42,043 nt of DNA. Origin: Frankiaceae bacterium. Lineage in GTDB: Bacteria > Actinomycetota > Actinomycetes > JAFAQI01. A program made the position numbers and the translations under genes. This document shows, piece after piece, positions 18,280 through 26,495 of the stretch. The notes under the pieces were generated by a model that saw only the letters and a program-made list of their open reading frames with translations, was not told the DNA's origin and did not search any database. The number at the start of each line of letters is the position of its first letter. Positions within the stretch are counted from its first letter, which is position 1. The stretch lies in contig JAICMI010000006.1 of NCBI GenBank assembly GCA_025929315.1, positions 1-42,043 on the forward strand. The letters run 5' to 3'.

Positions 18280-19274
18280 CAGGCGAGCCCCTGCTCGGCG
18301 AGCTGACCGGCGAGCGCGTAGAGGCACGACAGGTCGACCGCATCCGTCAACAGCGGCAGCTCGTAGGTCGGGCGGTCGAGCTCGGCGAGCAGGGTGCGTT
18401 CGCGATCCTCGAGCAGCACCCGTCGAGCATGTTCGGCTGCCTCGCTCGCGAGCCCCTCGGCATAGCGCGCGCCGTCGTCGACACCGGCGGCTTTCAGGCC
18501 ACGGGTGATCTCGGTCGTGTCGACCGTGCCGTCAGCGGCCGCGGCCAGTGCGTCGGGTGGCAGCAGCGGCTCACGCACCATGTTGACGACGACACCGCCG
18601 ATCGGCAGCCCGGCCTTCGTCAGCTCGCCGACGCCGTCGATCGTCTCCTGGACCGGCATCTCCTCCAGGACGGTCACGAGGTGCACAGCGGTCTTCCGCG
18701 AACGCAGCAGGTTCATCACCGAGTCCGCCTGCTGGCGCACGGGCCCCATCCGCGCCAGACCGGCGACCTCCGCGTTGACGTTGAGGAAACGAGCGATTCG
18801 ACCGGTCGGCGGTGCATCGAGGACGATCGCGTCGTACAGACGGCCGCCACCGCGGCGCTCCCGCGTCGCCGCCTCCATCACCTTTCCGGTCAGCAGCACG
18901 TCGCGCAGGCCGGGAGCGATCGTGGTGGCGAAGTCGATGGCGCCGAGCCGCTTCAGGACACTGCCGGCCCGCTTCAGGTTGTAGAAGATCTCGAGGTACT
19001 CGATGAGTGCCGCTTCAGGGTCGATGGCGAGGGCGTAGACCTCGCCGCCCTTGCCGGAGTAGCCCGGTGGTGCGACCGCGACCTTGCGCTCCTCATAGGG
19101 GAGCGGCGGCGTGTCGAACATCTGCGCGATTCCCTGGCGACCTTCGACCTCGGTGAGCAGCACCTGTCGACCGCCGGCAGCGAGAGCCAGTGCGAGCGCG
19201 CCGGCGACCGTCGTCTTGCCGGTGCCGCCCTTGCCCGTGACCACGTGAAGCTTCACGGACGGAAAATCGCTCAC
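18279..19274 (-). CDS. Get3/ArsA-type ATPase, first subunit
   Basis: A 331-residue protein from GTG 19274. The deviant Walker A GKGGTGKTT (14-22) has both the signature lysine K15 and the P-loop lysine K20. The switch region reads YDAIVLDAPPTGRIARFLNV. It is the first gene of a two-gene operon and its partner lacks the signature lysine. The gene ends near ALAGQLAEQGLA. It is transcribed away from the second whiB gene through a 118-base divergent region. TAGCCT stands 8 bases before its start. The ATPase class is certain; client proteins are unknown. Confidence 0.92.
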   Translation of the reverse strand: MSDFPSVKLHVVTGKGGTGKTTVAGALALALAAGGRQVLLTEVEGRQGIAQMFDTPPLPYEERKVAVAPPGYSGKGGEVYALAIDPEAALIEYLEIFYNLKRAGSVLKRLGAIDFATTIAPGLRDVLLTGKVMEAATRERRGGGRLYDAIVLDAPPTGRIARFLNVNAEVAGLARMGPVRQQADSVMNLLRSRKTAVHLVTVLEEMPVQETIDGVGELTKAGLPIGGVVVNMVREPLLPPDALAAAADGTVDTTEITRGLKAAGVDDGARYAEGLASEAAEHARRVLLEDRERTLLAELDRPTYELPLLTDAVDLSCLYALAGQLAEQGLA

Positions 19275-19392
19275 GGCCTCTGAGGCTAACCGTTGCGGCT
19301 TGATCGAAAACTCTGCGTCGCCTAGCAGGAGGGGAGACGACCGTGACGAATCTCACCCGGAGAAGCACCAGCGACCTCCCGGAGGCTCTCAG

Positions 19393-19659
19393 ATGTACGA
19401 CGACACCTCCTGGCGCTCGAATGCGGAGTGCCGCGGGGAAAACGCCGTCTTCTTCTTCGCGCCGAGCCACTTCGAACGCAAGCCCGAGAAGGACCTGCGC
19501 GAGGGAACGGCCCGCGCGCTCTGCCGCCGCTGCAAGGTCAAGCAGGCATGCCTCGACTACTCCATCGAGGTCGAAGAGGGCCACGGCATCTGGGGCGGCC
19601 TCAACGAGCTCGAGCGGAAGCGGCTCCTTCGCCGGATGCGGGCAGAAAAAAGCGCGTAG
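19393..19659 (+). CDS. WhiB-family iron-sulfur regulator (second copy)
   Basis: An 88-residue protein from ATG 19393, with GGAGG 8 bases upstream. The Fe-S cysteines are C13, C44, C47 and C53, with the aromatic FFFAPSHFE stretch between the first and second. GIWGGLNELERKRLLRRM supplies the G(I/V)WGG turn and the basic tail. The spacing between the first two cysteines is longer than in the WhiB at 16840, so this is a different subclass. The leader carries an additional strong AGGAGGGGAG followed by GTG 19343 in another frame. The gene precedes the DUF4177-ridA group. The regulon is unknown. Confidence 0.92.
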   Translation: MYDDTSWRSNAECRGENAVFFFAPSHFERKPEKDLREGTARALCRRCKVKQACLDYSIEVEEGHGIWGGLNELERKRLLRRMRAEKSA

Positions 19660-19670
19660 CCCGCTACGCA

Positions 19671-19676
19671 TAGGGT
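19671..19676 (+). promoter_or_regulatory. Candidate -10 box for leaderless DUF4177 gene
   Basis: TAGGGT ends 6 bases before the GTG at 19683. No Shine-Dalgarno sequence precedes the start. It would drive the DUF4177-ridA-NUDIX-MBL-cyclase series separately from whiB. Confidence 0.45.
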
Positions 19677-19682
19677 CGGTGC

Positions 19683-19841
19683 GTGCAGAAGTGGGAGTAC
19701 GCGACCGTTCCGTTGCTGGTGCACGCCACCAAGCAGATCCTCGACACCTGGGGCGAGGACGGCTGGGAGCTCATCCAGGTCGTGCCTGCCCCCGGTGGCG
19801 GTGACCAGGTCGTCGCCTATCTCAAGCGGCCGCGGACGTGA
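19683..19841 (+). CDS. Small DUF4177-family protein
   Basis: A 52-residue protein from GTG 19683. The sequence starts MQKWEYATVPLLVHATKQIL, followed by DTWGEDGWELIQVVP and VVAYLKRP. The KWEY start, the DGWEL turn and the final YLKRP strand are the DUF4177 pattern: a small beta-alpha-beta protein of unknown function. From memory, a comparable gene (Rv3678A) stands next to the RidA gene in mycobacteria. The stop overlaps the next GTG (GTGA), so it is coupled to the RidA gene. Confidence 0.85.
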   Translation: MQKWEYATVPLLVHATKQILDTWGEDGWELIQVVPAPGGGDQVVAYLKRPRT

Positions 19842-20296
19842 GTGCCGAACAGCGCCTAGCCGAACTCGGGCTCGAGCTGCCGGAGGTCGTCGCTCCTGTC
19901 GCGGCCTACGTGCCGGCCTCCCGGACCGGCAACCTGGTCTGGACATCAGGTCAGCTGCCGTTCGTCTCCGGCTCGCTGCCGGCGACGGGCAAAGTGGGCG
20001 CCGCGGTTGATGCTGACACGGCGAAGTCGTTGGCCCGCACCTGCGCGCTCAATGCCCTTGCGGCGATCCGTGCCGAGATCGGCGATCTCGACCGAGTGCG
20101 TCGCGTCGTCAAGGTCGTCGGGTTCGTTGCCAGCGATCCGGCGTTCACCGGCCAGCCCGGCGTCGTCAACGGCGCCAGCGAGCTGCTCGGTGAAGTCTTC
20201 GGCGACGCGGGCAGGCACGCGCGGAGCGCCGTCGGTGTCGCCGTCCTTCCCCTCGATGCGCCCGTCGAGGTCGAGGTCGTCGTCGAGGTCGGCTGA
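19838..20296 (+). CDS. RidA/YjgF-family protein
   Basis: A 152-residue protein from GTG 19838, overlapping the preceding stop by four bases. The RidA fold is shown by RTGNLVWTSGQLPFVSG, then NALAAIRAEIGDLDRVRRVVKVVGFV, and the C-terminal GRHARSAVGVAVLPLDAPVEVE. The arginine that binds the 2-aminoacrylate carboxylate in RidA enzymes lies in the last motif (HARSAVG), here with Arg present. Enamine/imine deaminase activity is possible, but this long 'YjgF-like' subgroup is uncharacterised. It sits in a co-directional run from DUF4177 to the cyclase. Confidence 0.88.
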   Translation: MSAEQRLAELGLELPEVVAPVAAYVPASRTGNLVWTSGQLPFVSGSLPATGKVGAAVDADTAKSLARTCALNALAAIRAEIGDLDRVRRVVKVVGFVASDPAFTGQPGVVNGASELLGEVFGDAGRHARSAVGVAVLPLDAPVEVEVVVEVG

Positions 20297-20310
20297 CGTG
20301 GCGCGGCGCC

Positions 20311-21180
20311 ATGCCCACTGAATACGGCGACTCGCTCGGCAGGTGGCCCGCCGAGATCGTCGCGCATGTTCGCGCCATCGACGCGGGCGAGATCCAACCC
20401 CCGGAACCACGACATGCGTCGACCGTCGTACTGCTTCGCGACTCAACGAGTGGCGCGGGAGTCGAGGCTTACCTGCTGCGCCGGCAGAAGACCATGGCGT
20501 TCGCCGCCGGGATGTATGTCTTTCCCGGCGGTTCGGTCGATCCGCGCGACGAAGTGCTGGCCGAGTCGGCCTGGGTCGGGCCGCCTCCGCAGCAGTGGGC
20601 CCGGCTCCTCACTGCGGACACGCGGCTCGCGACTGCACTCGTGTGTGCCGCGGTTCGGGAGACGTTCGAGGAGTCCGGTGTGCTGCTCGCCGGCACATCT
20701 GCGGGCGACGTCATCGCGGACATCACGTCTGATGACTGGGAGGCGGACCGCCTCGCGCTTCTGGACCGCAGCTTGTCCTTCGCGGAGCTGCTCGACCGGC
20801 GCGGACTCGTGCTGCGTGCCGATCTGCTGCGACCGTGGGCGCACTGGATCACGCCTGTCGTCGAGCCACGTCGTTACGACACGCGCTTCTTTGTCGCGGC
20901 ACTGCCGGACGGGCAACGTACGCGTGATGTCGGGGGTGAGGCCGACCGCGTCGCGTGGATGCGCCCCCGTGCTGCTCTTGATGCTTATGAAGCCGGTGAC
21001 ATGGGGCTGATGCCACCGACGGCGTTCACGCTGATGGAGATGTCGGCGTTCGGTGGCGTGGCGGAAGTACTCGCTGCCGGCGACGCTCGCGACGTCCAGC
21101 CGGTGCTGCCCAAGATCGTGCTCACTGACGACGACGAGGCGCGCATCTTGCTGCCGTATCACGAGGGATATCCGCAATGA
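20311..21180 (+). CDS. NUDIX hydrolase (NUDT19/RppH-unlike long form)
   Basis: A 289-residue protein from ATG 20311. The Nudix box is split by an insertion: FPGGSVDPRDE is separated by about 40 residues from AAVRETFEESGVLL. This split is typical of the NUDT19-like subgroup. The EE pair that binds metal (in ETFEESG) is intact. ITPVVEPRRYDTRFFVA is the conserved sheet that follows. NUDT19-type enzymes hydrolyse CoA and acyl-CoA in animals; bacterial substrates are not known. The stop (TGA 21178) is 7 bases before the MBL gene's GTG, so translation is probably linked. Confidence 0.87.
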   Translation: MPTEYGDSLGRWPAEIVAHVRAIDAGEIQPPEPRHASTVVLLRDSTSGAGVEAYLLRRQKTMAFAAGMYVFPGGSVDPRDEVLAESAWVGPPPQQWARLLTADTRLATALVCAAVRETFEESGVLLAGTSAGDVIADITSDDWEADRLALLDRSLSFAELLDRRGLVLRADLLRPWAHWITPVVEPRRYDTRFFVAALPDGQRTRDVGGEADRVAWMRPRAALDAYEAGDMGLMPPTAFTLMEMSAFGGVAEVLAAGDARDVQPVLPKIVLTDDDEARILLPYHEGYPQ

Positions 21181-21187
21181 GGATGCG

Positions 21188-21961
21188 GTGGGCGACCCGG
21201 AGCGGGTGACCGAGCGGGCGACCAGGATGCTGGCGCCCAACCCCGGACCCATGACGCTCGACGGCACCAACACATGGGTGCTGCGAGAGCCGGGCTTCGA
21301 CGCGGGCGTGGTCGTCGATCCCGGACCGTTGCTCGAGGAGCATCTCGCTGCCGTTGCCGCACTGGGTCCCGTCGCCCTGATCGTTCTGACCCATGGGCAT
21401 CCGGACCACGCCGAAGGCGCCGTCCGCTTCCGTGAGCTGACAGGTGCGCCGATCACGGCGCGCGATCCGGCGTTGTGCGTCGCCGCCGACCCTCTGCAAC
21501 CGGACTCCGTATCTCACGTGGCGTCGGTGGCCTGGTTGACAGTGGTCACGCCCGGCCACAGCAGTGACTCTGTCTGCTTCGTTCTGCCCGGTGACCGGGC
21601 GCTGCTGACCGGAGACACTGTCCTTGGCCGGGGCACGACGGTCGTCGCGCATCCGGATGGTCGGCTCGCTGACTACCTGGACTCGTTAAAGCGACTGCGC
21701 GACCTGGCGGACGACGACATCGACGTGCTGCTGCCCGGTCACGGGCCGACGCTCGATGATCCGATTGCCGTCCTCGACTACTACCTCGCCCATCGTCGCG
21801 AGCGCCTGGAGCAGGTGCGGGACGCGCTGGCTGCCGGCGCCGCCGACGCGAAGGACGTCGTACGAAGCGTCTACGCCGACGTCGACCAGGTGTTGTGGCC
21901 GGCGGCAGAGCGGTCGGTCCGCGCCCAGCTCGACTATCTCGACGAGATGCGACAACGGTGA
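21188..21961 (+). CDS. MBL-fold metallo-hydrolase (LACTB2-like)
   Basis: A 257-residue protein from GTG 21188, with GAGGA just upstream inside the end of the NUDIX gene. The zinc motif HxHxDH is in LTHGHPDHAEGAV. Further metal ligands lie in VVTPGHSSDSVCF, LLTGDTVLGRG and LLPGHGPTLDD. The C-terminal helical domain (YYLAHRRERLEQVRDAL) is the LACTB2-like extension that often marks RNA-processing or glyoxalase-II-like hydrolases. M. tuberculosis has an equivalent (Rv3677c) at the same place. The stop overlaps the cyclase start (TGATG). Confidence 0.9.
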   Translation: MGDPERVTERATRMLAPNPGPMTLDGTNTWVLREPGFDAGVVVDPGPLLEEHLAAVAALGPVALIVLTHGHPDHAEGAVRFRELTGAPITARDPALCVAADPLQPDSVSHVASVAWLTVVTPGHSSDSVCFVLPGDRALLTGDTVLGRGTTVVAHPDGRLADYLDSLKRLRDLADDDIDVLLPGHGPTLDDPIAVLDYYLAHRRERLEQVRDALAAGAADAKDVVRSVYADVDQVLWPAAERSVRAQLDYLDEMRQR

Positions 21962-24900
21962 TGACGACCGCATCGGGTTTGCTGGTCTGCCCGGTCTGTG
22001 GCACGCCACCCGTGCCAGGCGCACGGTTCTGTCACTCCTGCGGTGCTTTGCTCGACGCGACCGTCGTGGCAGATGACACGAGTGCAGAGCGCCGCGTTGT
22101 CACTGTTCTGTTCGGCGACCTCTCCGACTTCACTGCGTGGGCCGAAGACCTCGATCCCGAACGCGTCGGTGTCGTCACCGATCGAGTACTCGCCGCCTTG
22201 AGTCGTGCGGTCACTGACGTCGGCGGACGGGTCGACAAGCTGACGGGCGACGGAGTCATGGCCGTGTTCGGTGCACCGACAGCGCATGAGGACGACGCGG
22301 AGCGCGCGGTGCGCGCCGCCGCAGCGATGCAGAGCGACGTAAGGCGAATGATGGCCGAGGAGTCCGGCGGTGGTCGTCGGATGGGATTGCGCGTCGGAGT
22401 CAACACCGGCGAGGTCTTCGCAGGTGTCCAGGCGCAGCTCACCTACACGGTTGTCGGAGACACGGTCAACACCGCGTCCCGTTTGTCCGACGCGGCGGGT
22501 GTCGGTTCGGTCTACGCCGGCCGTGACACGGCGTTGGCAACGATGGCGATCGCGTCGTGGCGGGCGTTGCCGCCGCTGCGGTTGAAGGGCAAGCGCGAAC
22601 CCGTCACGGCCTATGAGCTCGTCGGACTGCGACCGCCCGGTGCCGCTCGTCTCGGTCTCGGCGACGAGGCGCCGTTCATCGGACGCGACGCGGAGTTCGG
22701 CCGACTGGTCGGCAAGCTGCTCGACGTCGTAGAAGGCGGCCGTCCCGCATCTGTGGTTGTCACCGGAGAGGCCGGCGTCGGCAAGACGAGACTGGCACTC
22801 GAGCTCGCCAGATTCGCGACGGAGCTGCCTTCCGTGCGCGTCCTCTGGGGACGGTGCACACCGTTCGGCGAGGGCCGTGAGCTTGCGCCGCTTGCGGAAT
22901 GGGTGCGCACGGCGTTCGGCATCACGGACGCGGACGACGCAGCCACCGCCGAGGTCAAGGCGCGTCGGGCGATGAGCCGGTTGGCGAGTACGTCCGCCGT
23001 AGATCGTCCGTTCACTCCTGCAACGACGGATCGGCTGCTCGCGCTGCTAGGGCTCGTCGAAGGCCTTTCCGTCGGGCCGAGGGATGCGGCAACGCCAGGC
23101 ACGTTGGGTCTGTCACGCGACCCGATCCTGGATGCGGTTGCCGGTGTGCTGTCCTCCCTCGAAGTCGAGGGTCCGCTTGCACTCGTCGTCGACGACGCGC
23201 ACTGGGCCACGCGTCCCTTGTTCGCGACGTTGGCCGCGCTGTTCGAGCAGCTGCCGACCAAGACGTTGCTCGTCGTCGTCGGCCGATCGGACGTGCTCGG
23301 CCAGGAGTGGTGGGGGCAGCTGCCGGAGCTCGAGGTGCTTCCCGTTGCACCACTCGACGTCCCTGCAAGTGAGCGGTTGCTGCGCGCCTATCTCGGCGGC
23401 GCCGATCTCGACGGCGAGATCCGCGAGACCTTGCTGGCGCGGGCACAGGGCAACCCGTTCTTCCTCGCGGAGCTGTTGCACCTGCTCGTCGACCGCGGTC
23501 TGCTTCGCCGTGAGGGCAACGGCTGGCGGCTCTCCGGCGACCTGCCGCGCGAGATGTTGCCCGCCGGCGTGCAGGCTGTGCTGGCCGCACGCATCGACGG
23601 ACTCGACCCGGCGGCGAAGTCTGCATTGCGCGACGCGTCGGTCATCGGTTCGCGGTTCACCGTCGACATGCTTCGCGCATTGGAACCGACGGTGAGCGAA
23701 GAAGCACTCACGGCCTCTCTGCGTGAGCTGGTCGCGCGTGGCATCGTGCGGCGCGCGGACGACAGTGACGAGACGCGTACATACGTCTTTGCACATGCGC
23801 TCTCGCGCGATGTCGCCTATGCCGGCATCCCCAAGGCGGAGCGGGCGCGACGTCACTCTCGTGTCGCACTCTGGGCACGTACTGATCTGACCTGGTCGGT
23901 CGGTGAGGTCGACGCGTTGATCGCAGGACAAGCCGAGCAAGCCGTTGCGCTGGCAACCGAGATGCGGCTGGACGCGAGCGATGTCGCCTGGACCGCGCGC
24001 GCTACCGGAGTCACCGCGTTGCTGCGCATGGGCGTGTCAGCACTCGGCAGAGATGACAACGTGCGCGCCGAACGTTTGCTGAGCCGCGCGTTGGAGCTGG
24101 CCCCCGACGACGTGAATGCCGATGTGCTCGCGGACTTGCACAACGGTCATGCAGCTGCGCTCGTCGGGTTGCACCGGCTGGCCGAGGCCGCCGACGAGCT
24201 GTCGGTGCCGTTGCAATCGTCCGATCCGGCCCGGCGAGCTACAGCCCTTGTCGTCTACGGAGACGTGCAGCGCCGTCACGGTGACACCAAAGCCGCGGCG
24301 CAGTCACTCGTGACGGCGCTTGCCACTGCGAGCGATGCCGGCGTGGACCGGGTCGCCGGCGAGGCGTTGCGGCAGCTCGGGATGATCGACTTCCGGCTCG
24401 GCCGGTTGACGGCAGCGGAGCGGCGTTTCGGTGACGCCTTGTCGTTGGCCGAGCGAGTGGGCGATCGTCGCGGTCAGGGGTGGGCGCTGCAGCACCTTGC
24501 CTGGAGTGCGACAACGCGTGGGGACTACGTACTTGCGGACCGAATGCTCACCAAGGCGGCGGACGTCTTCACCGGTCTCGACGACGACGGCGGCCTGACC
24601 TGGTGTGCCGGGACTGAAGCGTTCGTGCGGTTGCTGCAAGGTCGGCTGCATCAGGCTCGTGGCCTGGCGCGCTCACTGCTGCCGCTGGGTCAGGCCATGG
24701 GGGACCGCTGGGGGGTCGCGGCCTGCCGGGCCATCGCGGCGTTTGCGGATGCAGAGCTCGGCCACGTGACCGCTGCGCTGGAGGACGGTGCCGACGCGCT
24801 CGACGAGTTCCGGACACTCGGCGATCGTTGGGGCCAGTCGATGGCACTGGTGGCACGTGGCGCGGCACTACGCGGTTGCGGACGTCACGTCGACGCCATC

Positions 24901-25485
24901 GCCGAGCTGCAACAGGCCGTGACGTTGTCAGAAGAGGGCATCCATCCGGTGACAGCCGTGCTGGCCCTCGGCGTACTCGGCTATTGCCGGCTGGATCTCG
25001 GGGATGCCGAAGGCGCCAAGGCGGCGGCCGACCGGGCGATCGCCGCGCTGTCGGCCATGGACCTGGAGCCGTCGGCGCTGGTCGGCCTCCGGGTGTTGCT
25101 GGCGCAGGCCTTTCGCGCGCTCGGACAGCTCGACGAGGCGATCGTGCTGCTACGGCAGGCGGAGGCGGTGGTCGAAGGGTCGCTGGTGTTCCCGCGTCGG
25201 CAGGCCTTGGCGCACTTGGCGGGCGCGCTGCGCGAAGCCGGGTCGCCGGCCGCCGCGCTGCGGGTCATCCACCAGGCGTTCGCGGTCCCGGCCGAGGACG
25301 TGCGGTCGAGGGTCGTGGCCCTGCGTGTCCTGGCGCAGTGCCTCGCCGACGTCGGCGACCTGCCCGCGGCGGACCGGGCGCTGCGGCAGGCCTGGGGACT
25401 CAGCCGGGCAACCGAGCAGACGAGCGAGCAGGCGGCGACGGGGGCAGCGCTGACCGTGCTCAGCCGGCCACCGACGTCGGGCTGA
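21961..25485 (+). CDS. Class III adenylyl cyclase with zinc ribbon, AAA ATPase and TPR domains
   Basis: A 1174-residue protein from ATG 21961. Residues 10-27 are a zinc ribbon (C10, C13, C24, C27). The cyclase domain (about 44-220) has metal aspartates D53 and D97, adenine-selecting K93 and D167, and transition-state N170 and R174 (VVGDTVNTASRL), so it looks fully active and ATP-specific. An AAA/NACHT-like ATPase follows, with Walker A GEAGVGKT (269-276) and Walker B ALVVDDAHW. From about 680 to the end there are tandem TPR-type helices (for example AERRFGDALSLAERVGDRRGQ). No LuxR-type HTH is seen at the C-terminus. It probably makes cAMP in response to a signal sensed by the ATPase/TPR part. 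Its stop abuts that of the Crp gene. Confidence 0.92.
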   Translation: MTTASGLLVCPVCGTPPVPGARFCHSCGALLDATVVADDTSAERRVVTVLFGDLSDFTAWAEDLDPERVGVVTDRVLAALSRAVTDVGGRVDKLTGDGVMAVFGAPTAHEDDAERAVRAAAAMQSDVRRMMAEESGGGRRMGLRVGVNTGEVFAGVQAQLTYTVVGDTVNTASRLSDAAGVGSVYAGRDTALATMAIASWRALPPLRLKGKREPVTAYELVGLRPPGAARLGLGDEAPFIGRDAEFGRLVGKLLDVVEGGRPASVVVTGEAGVGKTRLALELARFATELPSVRVLWGRCTPFGEGRELAPLAEWVRTAFGITDADDAATAEVKARRAMSRLASTSAVDRPFTPATTDRLLALLGLVEGLSVGPRDAATPGTLGLSRDPILDAVAGVLSSLEVEGPLALVVDDAHWATRPLFATLAALFEQLPTKTLLVVVGRSDVLGQEWWGQLPELEVLPVAPLDVPASERLLRAYLGGADLDGEIRETLLARAQGNPFFLAELLHLLVDRGLLRREGNGWRLSGDLPREMLPAGVQAVLAARIDGLDPAAKSALRDASVIGSRFTVDMLRALEPTVSEEALTASLRELVARGIVRRADDSDETRTYVFAHALSRDVAYAGIPKAERARRHSRVALWARTDLTWSVGEVDALIAGQAEQAVALATEMRLDASDVAWTARATGVTALLRMGVSALGRDDNVRAERLLSRALELAPDDVNADVLADLHNGHAAALVGLHRLAEAADELSVPLQSSDPARRATALVVYGDVQRRHGDTKAAAQSLVTALATASDAGVDRVAGEALRQLGMIDFRLGRLTAAERRFGDALSLAERVGDRRGQGWALQHLAWSATTRGDYVLADRMLTKAADVFTGLDDDGGLTWCAGTEAFVRLLQGRLHQARGLARSLLPLGQAMGDRWGVAACRAIAAFADAELGHVTAALEDGADALDEFRTLGDRWGQSMALVARGAALRGCGRHVDAIAELQQAVTLSEEGIHPVTAVLALGVLGYCRLDLGDAEGAKAAADRAIAALSAMDLEPSALVGLRVLLAQAFRALGQLDEAIVLLRQAEAVVEGSLVFPRRQALAHLAGALREAGSPAAALRVIHQAFAVPAEDVRSRVVALRVLAQCLADVGDLPAADRALRQAWGLSRATEQTSEQAATGAALTVLSRPPTSG

Positions 25486-26160
25486 CTACCGAGCCCGTCG
25501 GGCGAGCCGATCCTGGTCGAGGAGCAGCACGGAGCGGCCCTCCAGGCGCAGCCAACCTCGGTTGGCGAACTCCGACAGGGCCTTGTTGACCGTTTCGCGG
25601 CTCGCGCCCACGAGCTGAGCGAGCTCCTCCTGGGTGAGGTCGTGGCGTACCCGGACGCCTTCCGGCTCAGGGTCGCCGAAGCGTTCGGCGAGGTCGAGAA
25701 GTGCCTTGGCCACCCGGCCGGGAACATCGCTGAACACGAGGTCGGCCATCGCCTCGTTGGTGCGACGCAGCCGCTGGGCGAGCGCCGCCAGCAGCTGCAC
25801 GGCCACCGTCGGCTGGGCCAGGAGCAACGGGCGCAGGTCGTCGTGGTCGAGGGAGGCGAGCGCACTGTCCGTCACCGCCGTCGCGGTCGCCGTCCGTGGA
25901 CCCGGGTCGAACAGGGACAGCTCCCCGAACATCTCGGCCGGGCCCAGCACGGCCAACAGGTTCTCGCGCCCGTCGGTGGCGGACCGCGAGATCTTCACCT
26001 TGCCGTCGAGCACGATGAACAGCCGGTCACCGGTGTCGCCCTCGTTGAACACGATGTGGCCGCGGTCAACCGAACGCGTGGTCATCGCCGCGCCGACCAA
26101 CTCGGCTGTCTCGGCGTCGAGACCGGCGAACAGCGGCGCCGTGGCGAGCACGCCGTCCAT
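25486..26160 (-). CDS. crp: Crp/Fnr-family cAMP-responsive regulator (GlxR-like)
   Basis: A 224-residue protein, the same length as mycobacterial CRP (Rv3676), from ATG 26160 with GGGGAGGTGGAGG upstream. The cyclic-nucleotide pocket includes FGELSLF (78-84) and PRTATATAV (88-96), where E80 and R89-T90 form the phosphate-binding cassette. The helix-turn-helix is LTQEELAQLVGASRETVNKALSEFANRGWL (about 175-204), here with the R-E-T-V-N-K recognition helix of Crp/GlxR proteins. It is a global regulator of carbon and redox genes in relatives. It faces the cyclase gene tail to tail with no base between the stops. Confidence 0.95.
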   Translation of the reverse strand: MDGVLATAPLFAGLDAETAELVGAAMTTRSVDRGHIVFNEGDTGDRLFIVLDGKVKISRSATDGRENLLAVLGPAEMFGELSLFDPGPRTATATAVTDSALASLDHDDLRPLLLAQPTVAVQLLAALAQRLRRTNEAMADLVFSDVPGRVAKALLDLAERFGDPEPEGVRVRHDLTQEELAQLVGASRETVNKALSEFANRGWLRLEGRSVLLLDQDRLARRAR

Positions 26161-26201
26161 GGCCCTCCACCTCCCCTTTGGTGGAGTCTGCCGCAAATAG
26201 C

Positions 26202-26450
26202 TCAGCCGCGCGCGGCCAGGCGTCGAGCGAGCAGCCTGGAACGCAGCGCACGGCGCCGCCAGTAGCGGGCCAGCGCACGTTCGAGCCCTTGGCTCACGAA
26301 CGTTTCCACCTCATCCGGACGAGCCTTGTCGAGGTAGGTCGTGAGGTGTTCCCCGACTGCCTCTGCGCGCAGCGGGGCTTCGACGCGCTCCATCGCGAGC
26401 AAGAGCACCAGGAGTACGCCGGGAAAAGCGAGCGTCAGCAATAGGAACAT
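26202..26450 (-). CDS. Small membrane protein
   Basis: An 82-residue protein from ATG 26450 (an in-frame GTG at 26459 adds three residues). It begins MFLLLTLAFPGVLLVLLLAM, a single membrane helix. A cytoplasmic part follows with acidic then strongly basic composition, ending RALRSRLLARRLAARG. It stands upstream of crp on the same strand. From memory, M. tuberculosis also has a small membrane-protein gene (Rv3675) between crp and nth. No known domain and no assignable function. Confidence 0.68.
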   Translation of the reverse strand: MFLLLTLAFPGVLLVLLLAMERVEAPLRAEAVGEHLTTYLDKARPDEVETFVSQGLERALARYWRRRALRSRLLARRLAARG

Positions 26451-26495
26451 GTCCCGCACATCATGCCCCGGCGTTGCCGGGGATACACCCAGGGG

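Noticed and set aside
19343-19804. 153-codon frame with a strong ribosome binding site
   Set aside because: The product is Ser/Arg/Ala-rich and overlaps whiB and DUF4177 out of frame. The start is kept only as a possible leader signal.
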